A DNA stretch of 64,000 bases from positions 36,495-100,494 of the forward strand of contig JAAYVB010000017.1 in assembly GCA_012517405.1 (NCBI GenBank). Reading direction: 5' to 3'. The stretch is from Propionibacterium sp. Lineage in GTDB: Bacteria; Actinomycetota; Actinomycetes; Propionibacteriales; Propionibacteriaceae. Positions within the stretch are counted from its first letter, which is position 1; each line of letters opens with the position of its first letter. Position numbers and translations under genes: made by a program. The notes beneath the pieces were generated by a model. It was given only the letters and a program-made list of their open reading frames with translations, was not told where the DNA came from and ran no database searches. This document shows, one piece after another, positions 33,405 to 42,400 of this stretch.

Positions 33405-34724
33405 TCAGGAGCGGGCGGCGGCCCAGTAGCTGCCGTCGGGGAAGCGGAACTCCTCGATGGAGGCAGTCAGTATCTCGGTGTTGTAGCCGGCGTCCCCGGT
33501 CACCTGGTAGCGTCCACCTGCGACCCGCACCGGGTGGACGAAATGCTCGTGCAGGTTGTCGACGTACTCGGTGATGCGCCCCTCGTAGCTGCCCGAGACG
33601 GCGACGTAGTCGAGCATGGACGCGTGGTGGACCATCTCACACAGCCCGACACCACCGGCGTGGGGGCAGACCGGCACCTCGAAGTGGGCAGCCAGCAGTA
33701 GCACGGCGAGGATCTCGTTCAGGGAGGCCAGGCGTCCGGCGTCGATCTGGCAATAGTCGATCGCGCCGGCCTCGAGAAACTGCTTGAACATCACCCGGTT
33801 GTGGCAGTGCTCACCGGTGGCGATACCGATCGGCGCCACTCCTTCGCGCACCTTGCGGTGGCCCAGGATGTCGTCGGGGCTGGTCGGTTCCTCGATCCAT
33901 CGCAGATCGAATTCCTTCAGGGCATTGACCCACTCGATGGCGGTGGGCACGTCCCACACCTGGTTCGCGTCGATCATCAGCGGTCGATCCGGGCCGATCG
34001 CTTCCCGGGCCTTACGGCAGCGGCGAATATCGTCAGCAAGATTCGCGCCGACCTTGAGCTTGACCGCAGTGAAGCCCAGTTGCTCCTGCTCGGCGATGAT
34101 GCGCAGCATCTTCTCGTCGGAGTAGCCGAGCCAGCCGGCTGCCGTGGTGTACGCGGGGTACCCCTTGGCCTCCAGATCGGCGATGCGCTCCGCCTTGCCG
34201 GGTTCGGCCTTGCGGAGGATCTCGAGTGCTCGTTCGCGAGGCAGCACGTCGGCCAGATAGCGCAGGTCGGCGATGTCCACCAGCTGCTCGGGTGTCATAT
34301 CGGCGAGCAGTCGCCAGACCGGTTTGCCGGCCAGTCGTCCGGCCAGGTCCCAGGCTGCGTTCATGACCGCTGACAAGGCAAGATGAACGACACCTTTCTC
34401 CGGGCCCAGCCAGCGCAGCTGTGAATCCGAGCACAGGCTCAGGTAGGTGCCGCCCATGTCGGCGACCATCTGGTCGACGTCGCGTCCGATCAGCCGGTTC
34501 ACGATCTCCTGAGCAGCCATGCAGACGATGTCGTTGCCGCGTCCGATAGTGAACGTGATGCCGTAACCGGCCAGCGGCTGCCCGGCGGCGTCGAGGCCAT
34601 CGGTGTGCAGCACGACATAGCTCGCCGAGTAGTCGCCGTCGGGGTTCATCGCATCCGAGCCGTCGGCCTCGAGCGAGGTCGGGAAGCGGATGTCGATGGT
34701 TTCGGCCGAAGTGATGATGGCCAT
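33405..34724 (-). CDS. fucD: L-fuconate dehydratase (enolase superfamily)
   Basis: The 439-residue protein matches the fuconate dehydratase group of the mandelate-racemase-like enolases, which convert L-fuconate to 2-keto-3-deoxy-L-fuconate. GYGITFTIGRGNDIVCMAAQ, YPAYTTAAGWLGYSDEKM, the base lysines in FTAVKLKVGANLADD, metal ligands in MIDANQVWD, WIEEPTSPDD and GIATGEHCHNR, and CPHAGGVGLCEMVHHASM appear in order. Related acid sugars cannot be excluded. AGGAG precedes the ATG. The MDR reductase gene lies 10 bp upstream on the same strand. No other fucose-pathway gene is nearby. Confidence 0.9.
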   Translation of the reverse strand: MAIITSAETIDIRFPTSLEADGSDAMNPDGDYSASYVVLHTDGLDAAGQPLAGYGITFTIGRGNDIVCMAAQEIVNRLIGRDVDQMVADMGGTYLSLCSDSQLRWLGPEKGVVHLALSAVMNAAWDLAGRLAGKPVWRLLADMTPEQLVDIADLRYLADVLPRERALEILRKAEPGKAERIADLEAKGYPAYTTAAGWLGYSDEKMLRIIAEQEQLGFTAVKLKVGANLADDIRRCRKAREAIGPDRPLMIDANQVWDVPTAIEWVNALKEFDLRWIEEPTSPDDILGHRKVREGVAPIGIATGEHCHNRVMFKQFLEAGAIDYCQIDAGRLASLNEILAVLLLAAHFEVPVCPHAGGVGLCEMVHHASMLDYVAVSGSYEGRITEYVDNLHEHFVHPVRVAGGRYQVTGDAGYNTEILTASIEEFRFPDGSYWAAARS

Positions 34725-34734
34725 TGTTCTCCTG

Positions 34735-35700
34735 TCAGTGGTTGAAGACGATATTGCCGAAGACGTCGCCGGCCGCCATGCGGGCGAAACCCTTGCGGGC
34801 TTGGTCGAGCGGGAGTTTCTGATCGATCACCGGCTGGATGCCGGTGGCCTGCACGAAGGCCAGCAGATCGCGCAACTCGCCGATGGTGCCGGCTGTGGAG
34901 CCGTGGATGCGCAGTTCACGGAAGAAGATCTTGGTGAGTTCGGTCTTGGACGGGTCCCCGGTGGTCGCCCCGCAGGTCACCAGCGTGCCCCCGGTTCGCA
35001 AGACATTGATCGAGTGGCTCCAGGTCGCCGCCCCGACATTGTCGATGACCGCATCCACCTTTTCCGGCAGCCGGGCACCGGACGCGAAGACCTGCTCGGC
35101 GCCGAGGTCGAGCGCCCGCAGCCGACGGTCCTCGTCCCGGCTGGTCACCCAGACCCGCAGGCCGGCTGCTGCGGCCAGCTGGGTCGCGGCCGAGTTCACG
35201 CCGCCGCCCGCACCCTGAATGAGCACCAGATCGCCCGGACGAAGACCCGCCTGGGTGAACAGCATCCGGTAAGCGGTCAGCAGGGTGACCGAGCACAGTG
35301 CCGCGTTGCTCCAGCTTAGCTGGGCCGGCTTGGGCACCAGGTGATGGGTGGGCACCAGCACCTTTTCCGCGAATGTGCCGTCGACGCCCTCCGACAGCAT
35401 CGTCCGATGCGGATCGAGTGGATCGGGGCCACTCCAGCCCGGACTGGTGACGATGCTGTGGATGACGACCTCGTTGCCGTTCTCGTCGATTCCTGCGCCG
35501 TCGCAGCCCAGAATCCGCGGTAGTTGGTCGGGGCGCAGTCCGACGCCCTTGAGCGACCACAGATCGTGCCGGTTCAGGCTGCTCGTCCGCATGGTGATGA
35601 TGCTCCAGCCGTCCTTCGGCTCCGGTTCCGGGCGTTCGCCGATCTGCAGACCGGCCAGAGGATCGGTGGACGACAATGACACAGCGCTGACTGCCAACAT
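34735..35700 (-). CDS. MDR-superfamily NAD(P)H-dependent reductase (quinone-oxidoreductase-like)
   Basis: The 321-residue protein has a GroES-like N-terminal domain (SLNRHDLWSLKGVGLRPDQL, RILGCDGAGID) and a Rossmann domain with VLIQGAGGGVNSAATQLAAA. The four-cysteine structural zinc lobe of alcohol dehydrogenases is absent, as in quinone-reductase-like members. The substrate is unknown. With the adjacent fuconate dehydratase it may act on an acid-sugar intermediate, which is inference from position only. A TAGCGT -10 sits 7 nt before the ATG, so the two-gene transcript is probably leaderless. Confidence 0.85.
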   Translation of the reverse strand: MLAVSAVSLSSTDPLAGLQIGERPEPEPKDGWSIITMRTSSLNRHDLWSLKGVGLRPDQLPRILGCDGAGIDENGNEVVIHSIVTSPGWSGPDPLDPHRTMLSEGVDGTFAEKVLVPTHHLVPKPAQLSWSNAALCSVTLLTAYRMLFTQAGLRPGDLVLIQGAGGGVNSAATQLAAAAGLRVWVTSRDEDRRLRALDLGAEQVFASGARLPEKVDAVIDNVGAATWSHSINVLRTGGTLVTCGATTGDPSKTELTKIFFRELRIHGSTAGTIGELRDLLAFVQATGIQPVIDQKLPLDQARKGFARMAAGDVFGNIVFNH

Positions 35701-35707
35701 GCCTGCA

Positions 35708-35713
35708 ACGCTA
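35708..35713 (-). promoter_or_regulatory. -10 element (TAGCGT) for a leaderless reductase/fucD transcript
   Basis: On the minus strand TAGCGT is followed by exactly 7 nt and the ATG at 35700. The 11-mer CTAGCGTTGCA is identical to that before glgE at the same distance from the start codon. There is no Shine-Dalgarno sequence. Confidence 0.45.
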
Positions 35714-35856
35714 GTTCATTGGTTCGCCGGGTCGCCACGCCCGGCCGAGGCGCTGCCGCGTCCATCTGGCGGGCACGGCCTGGCGGCCGACGCCATCGGG
35801 GGCACTGTTCTGGCTGGGTGAGGCATCGCTCACCGTGAACCGTCGAGGAGGAAACC

Positions 35857-37437
35857 ATGGATTCCGGCACGCGCAGTGTGGCGATCATCGGAAGCAGTGG
35901 TGGCAATCTCAGGTCACAGGGCGGCGACGATCCCGCCGGGCTGCTGAGCGAGATCATCCGCCAGTTGTCCACCGCAGGGCTCACCGTCGCCGCAGTGCAA
36001 TTCGTGGCCGCCGCCTCATCGATGGAGTCGGCAGCTGGGTCCACACCCGCCGCGCTGTGGGTGCTGGACGAACAACTGCGTCCCGAAGTCGCGATGGACG
36101 GCACCTTGGAGCAGATCAACGTCGCCGCCCGCCAGGCCGATGCGGCGCTAGCCGCCCAGGTCGCGGCGGGCGAGATCGATGGCCTGGTACTGGTCAGCTG
36201 TGATCCGGGCGACACCAACTCGAAGGCGATCACCGCCGCGGCAGCGGCCGGGCTGCCGGCTGTCGGCACCGGTGGCACGTCGATCGCCGGGGCACAGGCG
36301 GCCGGACTGTCGGTGGTCGCGGCCTCCGGTACCACCGGGTCGACCAACCGCACACGCGCGGTCTCCTATGCCTCGGGACTCGCCCGGCACTGGAAGCTCA
36401 AGTACTTGCCCTCCCTGGGATCCGCAGAAGCGGGCGCCGGCACGACGGAATCGCCGTGGCGGCGGATCAGTATCCGCGGCATCATGGTGCCCGCCATTCC
36501 CGCCTTCATCGCCATGGCTGTGGTGTTGGCGATCTCCAAGATCCCCGGGTTGGACGGCCTCACCCCGGCCTTCGACGCCCTGATCGCCGGTATCCCCGTG
36601 GTGGTGGCGATCGTGGCCGCCCGCAAGATCTCGGGCCTGGACGAGGTGGGCGTGGTGGCGGGCGCAGTCGCCGGCCTGCTGTCGGTGAACGGCGGCATCA
36701 TCGGCGGGCTGGTCGGCGGCGTGCTGGCCGGTATCAGCGTCTACTACCTGATGCGGCGGACGCTGGCGTGGGGCTGGCCGGTCACCACCGCGAATATCGT
36801 CTCGGCCGGCCTTTCGGGTCTGGTGTCGGGGTTGGTCGTCTTCTTCGTGCTGGCTCCGGCTACCAGCTGGCTCGGCGGCGCGGTGAAGGCCGGTATCGAG
36901 GCGCTGGTCGGTTTCAATCCGCTGCTGGCCGGTGCGGTCGCCGGTCTGGTGATGTGGCCGGCGATCATGTTCGGCATCTACCACTCGGTGATTCTGCCCC
37001 TGGTGCTGGTGGAGATGAGCGAGAAGGGACACAGCTTCTTCGGGGCGATCGACATGACCTCGCTGGTGATGGTCAGCCTGGGCATCACCCTGGCCAATAT
37101 CGTGCGTCCGCGCTCGTCGGATGAGCGGGCCCTGGCCGCCTCGGGCGCCTCGATCAACTTCTTCTTCGGCACCTTCGTGGAGGCCGCGTACCCATTCATG
37201 TTCGCCGACAAGCGGGTCTTCGCGTCTGCCCTGGCCGCTGCGACCGTCGGCGGGGCAGTGGTGGGCATCACCGGTTCGGAGGCCACCGCCTATCTGCCGG
37301 CCTTCGTGGCCCCGTTCGTCTCGACGAATGCACTCGGTCTGACGCTGGCGATGGTCGCCGCGGCCGGCACCGCGTTCATCTTGACCCTGCTGTCGAATAT
37401 CTCGGCCAGCCGGAAGCTGACCGGGGGCCGAGCCTGA
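35857..37437 (+). CDS. membrane protein with PTS EIIC-like domain and a soluble N-terminal domain
   Basis: The 526-residue protein has a soluble N-terminal domain of about 190 residues (VAIIGSSGGNLRSQGGDDPA, DGTLEQINVAARQADAAL, GLVLVSCDPGDTNSKA, PAVGTGGTSIAGAQAAG, VAASGTTGSTNRTRAVSYAS). About nine hydrophobic segments follow and resemble the PTS EIIC permease fold, including MFGIYHSVILPLVLVEMSEK and INFFFGTFVEAAYPFMFADK. There are no EIIA or EIIB domains and no PTS partners nearby. The glycine-rich N-terminus could bind a nucleotide or sugar phosphate; I do not recognise a named family for it. A strong GAGGAGG precedes the ATG. thrE-like follows 31 bp later. Confidence 0.7.
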   Translation: MDSGTRSVAIIGSSGGNLRSQGGDDPAGLLSEIIRQLSTAGLTVAAVQFVAAASSMESAAGSTPAALWVLDEQLRPEVAMDGTLEQINVAARQADAALAAQVAAGEIDGLVLVSCDPGDTNSKAITAAAAAGLPAVGTGGTSIAGAQAAGLSVVAASGTTGSTNRTRAVSYASGLARHWKLKYLPSLGSAEAGAGTTESPWRRISIRGIMVPAIPAFIAMAVVLAISKIPGLDGLTPAFDALIAGIPVVVAIVAARKISGLDEVGVVAGAVAGLLSVNGGIIGGLVGGVLAGISVYYLMRRTLAWGWPVTTANIVSAGLSGLVSGLVVFFVLAPATSWLGGAVKAGIEALVGFNPLLAGAVAGLVMWPAIMFGIYHSVILPLVLVEMSEKGHSFFGAIDMTSLVMVSLGITLANIVRPRSSDERALAASGASINFFFGTFVEAAYPFMFADKRVFASALAAATVGGAVVGITGSEATAYLPAFVAPFVSTNALGLTLAMVAAAGTAFILTLLSNISASRKLTGGRA

Positions 37438-37468
37438 GTCTGCCCATGTCGGACGAGAAGAGAACGCG

Positions 37469-38869
37469 ATGACATCCGGCCAGAACCCGCCGAACGACCC
37501 AGGCGGTCGGACGAACGAGGTCGACGACGTCGACATCGGGCCAGGTGCCCTCCTCGCGGAGAAATCGGACGCCGTGTGCCGAATGGGATCGCTGATGCTC
37601 ACCTCGGGCACCGGCTCCTATCGGGTCAAGGCGGCCATGGGACGAGTGGCTCAAGCGCTGGGCATCGACCAGATTGAGGCGCCGGTCAGCCTCAACGAGA
37701 TCGTGGCCACCACCCGCGCCCACGGCACCTTCCGCACCCAGGTGGTGGAGGTGCCCGCCCCGGTGGTGAATGCCGACCGCCTCGGCGCACTGATGCGGAT
37801 ATCGTTGCGGGCCTCTGCTGGGCTGACGGCGGCCACCCTCCAGCATCAGCTCGACCGGGTCGAGCAGCGTCGACCGCTGTATCCGACCGGCCTCGTGATC
37901 GTCGCCGCGGCGGGCGCCTGCGCGGCGTTCGCCTTCCTCAACAACGGGCGTTGGCAGGAGTGCGTCGCAGCCGGAATCGCAGCCGCCGCGGGCAAATGCG
38001 TCCAGCTGGCGCTGAGCCGGGTCCGGTTGAACCAACTCGCCATCGTGGCAGTGGCAGCCTGCGCGGCCTGTCTGATCTACGTGCTGTCCGCGGAAGTCCT
38101 GCGATGGGCGTTGCCGGACGCTGCCGAACCCCTCCATGCTGCGGCTTTCACCTCGGCCATCCTGTTCCTGGTGCCCGGGTTCCCGCTGCTGACGGCGGGG
38201 ATCGATCTGGCACGTTTCGACTTCACATCGGGCATGTCCCGGCTGCTCTACGCCGCGATGATCACACTCGCCTGTGGAATGGGAGCGTGGCTGATCGCCT
38301 GGGCATTCGGGCTGGTTCCCACCGAGATCCCGGCACCGGACCTGTCGTGGTGGTCGCTGGCAGGTCTGCGGATTCTCGCCAGTTACCTGGGCGTGCTGGG
38401 GTTCGCCGTCACCTTCAACACGCCCATTCGGGTTGCGCTGTGGTGTTCGGGGATCGGCGCGGTGGCCAATCTCGGCCGGCTGTCGGCGATCGATGCCGGA
38501 GCGAACCCCTTGTTGTGCGCGACCCTGGCGACCACGGCCGTCGGCCTGATGGCGGCGTGGGCGTCCCAGCGGGTCCTGTCCGCGCGCATCACCTTGTCGG
38601 TTCCTGCCGTGTTGATCATGGTCCCGGGAGCGAGCGCCTTCCGGGCGCTGATCGCCATGATCAACCACGATCCGCTGAGCGCACTGGCCAACGGCTTGAC
38701 CAGCCTGAGCGTGGTCGTCTGTCTGGCCGCCGGCCTGGCGATCGCCCGGATGGTCTCCGACCCGGCCTGGATCTCGGCGAACCCGTCGTGGACCCAGATG
38801 CCACGCACCCACGCCCAGCAGGCCTTGCGCGCCCATCTCCAGCAGCCCCCGCAGGACGATGCTGACTAG
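37469..38869 (+). CDS. threonine/serine exporter (ThrE) family protein
   Basis: The 466-residue protein has the two-part ThrE architecture. A soluble N-terminal region (about residues 25-125, LLAEKSDAVCRMGSLMLTSG, GTGSYRVKAAMGRVAQALGI, EIVATTRAHGTFRTQVVEV) precedes about ten membrane segments, among them LYPTGLVIVAAAGACAAFAF, SAILFLVPGFPLLTAGIDLA and PAVLIMVPGASAFRALIAMI. The two loops with VPGFP and VPGAS are family features. ThrE of Corynebacterium exports Thr and Ser by proton antiport. The substrate here is inferred. It is probably co-transcribed with the upstream EIIC-like gene. Confidence 0.85.
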   Translation: MTSGQNPPNDPGGRTNEVDDVDIGPGALLAEKSDAVCRMGSLMLTSGTGSYRVKAAMGRVAQALGIDQIEAPVSLNEIVATTRAHGTFRTQVVEVPAPVVNADRLGALMRISLRASAGLTAATLQHQLDRVEQRRPLYPTGLVIVAAAGACAAFAFLNNGRWQECVAAGIAAAAGKCVQLALSRVRLNQLAIVAVAACAACLIYVLSAEVLRWALPDAAEPLHAAAFTSAILFLVPGFPLLTAGIDLARFDFTSGMSRLLYAAMITLACGMGAWLIAWAFGLVPTEIPAPDLSWWSLAGLRILASYLGVLGFAVTFNTPIRVALWCSGIGAVANLGRLSAIDAGANPLLCATLATTAVGLMAAWASQRVLSARITLSVPAVLIMVPGASAFRALIAMINHDPLSALANGLTSLSVVVCLAAGLAIARMVSDPAWISANPSWTQMPRTHAQQALRAHLQQPPQDDAD

Positions 38870-38957
38870 GTGAGGAACCATCGTGTGAAGTCGTCACGGG
38901 CAGGCCTCCGAGGCATCGGGCCGTCCATCGGAGACCCGAGCGGCCCGCGCGCGCCGC

Positions 38958-38972
38958 TAGACTCGCTACCCT
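38958..38972 (+). promoter_or_regulatory. candidate -10 boxes (TAGACT, TACCCT) before the ABM gene
   Basis: Two TANNNT hexamers, TAGACT (38958) and TACCCT (38967), lie 45-60 nt before the ATG at 39017. That start is served by AAAGGAG. No clear -35 was found. The rest of the 147-bp gap after the ThrE gene shows nothing recognisable. Confidence 0.3.
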
Positions 38973-39016
38973 GACCGCGTCCGCTGAAAAGCGCACATCG
39001 CAAAGGAGCAACACTC

Positions 39017-39340
39017 ATGGCCGAGCCATTCAACGTCGTCGCCATCATCCATCCGCTGCCCGGCAAGCGTGATGAGATCATCGAGGCCTTCCGGGTGGTC
39101 TCGCCCCTGGTCCATCAGGAGAAGGGCTGCGAACTGTACGCGCTGCAGTCCACCCAGGAGGGCGAAGGCCTGATCGTCATCGAACGCTGGAGCACCGCTG
39201 ACGACCTGCAGGCTCACGCCACCGGTGCGGCCATGGACAAGCTGAACGAGCTGAGTGCGCACCTTCGCGCCACCGCCTCCGATGTCATCCTGGTCGACCA
39301 GGTTCCCCTGGGCGACCCGAGCAAGGGTGTGATCCGCTGA
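39017..39340 (+). CDS. antibiotic biosynthesis monooxygenase (ABM)-fold protein
   Basis: The 107-residue protein is a single dimeric alpha-beta ABM domain (VVAIIHPLPGKRDEIIEAFR, LVHQEKGCELYALQS, GLIVIERWSTADDLQAHATG, LNELSAHL). Members include quinol monooxygenases such as YgiN, heme-degrading enzymes and many of unknown role. The conserved glutamate-rich core and the EKGCELYAL strand fit the YgiN-like branch. No Asn/Trp pair typical of IsdG heme degraders was seen. It stands alone ahead of dnaE. Confidence 0.8.
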   Translation: MAEPFNVVAIIHPLPGKRDEIIEAFRVVSPLVHQEKGCELYALQSTQEGEGLIVIERWSTADDLQAHATGAAMDKLNELSAHLRATASDVILVDQVPLGDPSKGVIR

Positions 39341-39387
39341 CGGCGCAGCCTCGGGCCACCAGCTGACGACCCGGGGTAGGGTGAGGC

Positions 39388-39423
39388 AGGGCACGCCTGG
39401 AAGGGCACGCTAGGAAGGGCAGG
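39388..39423 (+). repeat. three imperfect 14-bp tandem copies upstream of dnaE
   Basis: AGGGCACGCCTGGA (39388), AGGGCACGCTAGGA (39402) and a partial AGGGCAGG (39416) follow one another with a period of 14, ending 9 nt before the dnaE ATG. They lie in the 5' leader. The purine-rich AGGAAGGGCAGG end may double as the ribosome binding region. Confidence 0.6.
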
Positions 39424-39432
39424 TCGATACGC

Positions 39433-42400
39433 ATGGCGCAGGGGTTCGTCCATCTGCACAACCACACCGATTTCTCCATGTTGGACGGTGCGGCGCGCGT
39501 CGACGATCTGATCTCGGAGGCCAAAGCCCAGGGCATGCCCGCGATCGCGATCACCGATCACGGCAACCTGTTCGGCGCCTACGAGTTCTACAAGACCGCC
39601 ATGAAGCACGAGATCAAGCCGATCATCGGGCTGGAGGCCTACCTCACCCCGGGCACCCCGCGCTGGGAACGCAAACGCGTCCAGTTCGGCGACGGCACCG
39701 GCGACGACGTCGCCGCCAAGGGTGCCTACACCCACATGACCATCTGGAGCCAGACCCGCGAGGGCATGCACAACCTGTTCCGGCTGTCATCGCGGTCCAG
39801 TCTCGAGGGCCAGTTCTACAAGCCGCGCGCCGATCGGGAACTGCTGAACGAGTACCACGACGGCCTGATCGCCACCAGTGGCTGCCCGTCGGGTGAGGTG
39901 CAGACCTATCTGCGGCTCGGCATGTTCGACAAGGCGGTCGCCTCGGCCAGCGAGTTCCAGTCGATCTTCGGCAAGGAGAACTTCTACGTCGAACTGATGG
40001 ATCACGGCCTGTCGATCGAGACGAAGGTGCGCTCCGATCTGCTCCGGCTGGCCAAGAAGATCGGCGCGCCGCTGGTCGCCACCAACGACCTGCACTATGT
40101 GCACGCCGAGGACGCCAAGGCCCAGGACATCTTGCTGTGCGTCTCGTCCGGCTCGCGGGTCAGCGACGCGAACCGCTTCAAGTTCGACGGCACCGGCTAC
40201 TACCTGAAGACCGCGGACCAGATGCGGACGCTGTTCAGCAACTATCCGCAGGCCTGCGACTCGACGCTCGAGATCGCCGAGCGTTGCCAGACCAGCTTCG
40301 ACGAGGGCAATGGCACCTTCATGCCGGTCTTCCCGGTGCCCGACGGCGAAACCGAGGAGTCCTGGTTCCGGCACGAGGCCGAGATCGGGCTGCGGCAGCG
40401 CTACGGCGACCCGCTGCCCGATCATGTCCGCGAACGCGCCGACTACGAGATCGACATCATCTTGACCAAGGGCTACCCGGGTTATTACCTGGTGGTGGCC
40501 GACTACATCATGTGGGCCAAGCGCAACGGCATCCGGGTGGGACCGGGCCGTGGTTCGGGAGCCGGCTCGATCATCGCCTACGCGATGGGCATCACCGATC
40601 TCGACCCGCTGCCGTACGGGCTGCTGTTCGAACGCTTCCTCAACCCGGAACGTCCCTCCCTGCCGGACTTCGACGTGGACTTCGATGAGCGCCGCCGCGG
40701 TGAGGTGCTCGACTACGTCACCCGCAAGTACGGCAAGGACCACGTCGCGCAGATCGTCACCTACGGCACTATCAAGGCCAAGCAGGCGGTCAAGGACTCC
40801 GCGCGGGTGCTCGACAAGGCCTTCGTGGTGGGGGAGCGGATCACCAAGGCGATGCCGCCCGCGGTGATGGGCAAGGACGTGCCGCTCAAGCAGCTGTTCA
40901 ACCCTGAGCACCCCCGATACGCCGAGGGCGGCGAGTTCCGTGAACTGTTCTCCTCCGATCCGGAAGTCGAGGAGGTCGTCACCACCGCGCAGGGCATCGA
41001 GGGCCTGAAACGCCAGTGGGGCGTCCACGCCTGCGGCGTCATCATGGGGTCGGTGCCGCTGACCGACGTCATCCCGGTGATGAAACGCGAGCAGGACGGC
41101 GCCATCATCACCCAGTTCGACTACCCGAGCGCTGAATCGCTGGGCCTGGTGAAGATGGACTTCCTGGGCCTGCGCAACCTCACGGTGATCGATGATGCGC
41201 TGCACAACATCAAACGCAACAAAGGTGACGAGATCGCGATCAACGACATCGCGCTGGACGATCCCGCCACCTTCGATCTGCTGCAGCGCGGCGACACGTT
41301 GGGTGTCTTCCAGCTGGATGGCGGCCCGATGCGTGCCCTGCTGCGCTCGATGCGGCCCGACAAGTTCGAAGACATCTCCGCGGTCGGCGCGCTCTACCGA
41401 CCCGGCCCGATGGGCGCCGACTCCCACAACAAGTACGCGCGCCGCAAGACCGGACGCGAACCGGTCACCCCGATCCACCCCGAACTCGCCGAGCCGCTCA
41501 AGGACATCCTGGACGAGACCTACGGCCTGATCGTCTATCAGGAACAGGTGATGGCCATCGCCCAGCGGCTGGCCGGCTACACCCTGGGCGCCGCAGATCT
41601 GCTGCGCCGCGTGATGGGCAAGAAGAAGAAGAAGGAACTGGACGCCCAGTACGACCGCTTCCGCGACGGCATGCTGGAGCGCGGCTACTCCCATGAGGCC
41701 TTCCAGACCGTCTGGGACATCCTGGTGCCGTTCAGCGACTATGCGTTCAACAAGTCGCACTCGGCCGCCTACGGCCTGGTCAGCTATCAGACGGCCTGGC
41801 TGAAGGCGAACTATCCCACCGAGTACATGGCGGCACTGCTGCAGTCGGTGAAGGACGAGAAGGAGAAGTCGGCGGTCTACCTGGCCGAATGCCGCCGGAT
41901 GGGCATCAAGGTACTGCCGCCCGACGTCAACGAATCCGAAGGCATGTACACCGCTGTCGGCACCGACATCCGCTTCGGGCTCGGGGCGATCCGCAATGTC
42001 GGCGCGAACGTCGTCACGGCGATCGTCAGCGCCCGCGAGGAGCACGGGCCGGCCACCGACTTCTACAGCTTCCTCGACAATTCACCGCTGGCGGCCTGCA
42101 ACAAACGGGTCATCGAATCGCTGATCAAGGCCGGCGCGTTCGACTCGTTCGGGCATTCGAGGCGCGGACTGATGGACATCTTCGAGTCGGCCGTCGATCA
42201 GGTCGTCGAGCTGAAACGCAATGCCGAACACGGCCAGGATTCGCTGCTCGGCGGTTTCGGCTTCGAGGACGAGCAGGCAGCGCTTCCGCACGATCCGGTG
42301 CCCGAGGCCGAGGACTGGGACAAGCGCACCAAACTGGCCTTCGAGCGCGAAATGCTCGGCCTGTACGTCTCGGACCACCCGCTGAACGGCTTGGAGCATG

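Noticed and set aside
33153..33701. Proline/alanine-rich open frame across the gltD-fucD gap
   Set aside because: It begins inside gltD, crosses the palindrome and continues antisense to fucD; low complexity and no start signal of its own.
35701..35856. Possible riboswitch or tRNA in the 156-bp divergent gap
   Set aside because: No cloverleaf, conserved riboswitch core or T-box sequence could be recognised; only a good RBS and the minus-strand -10.
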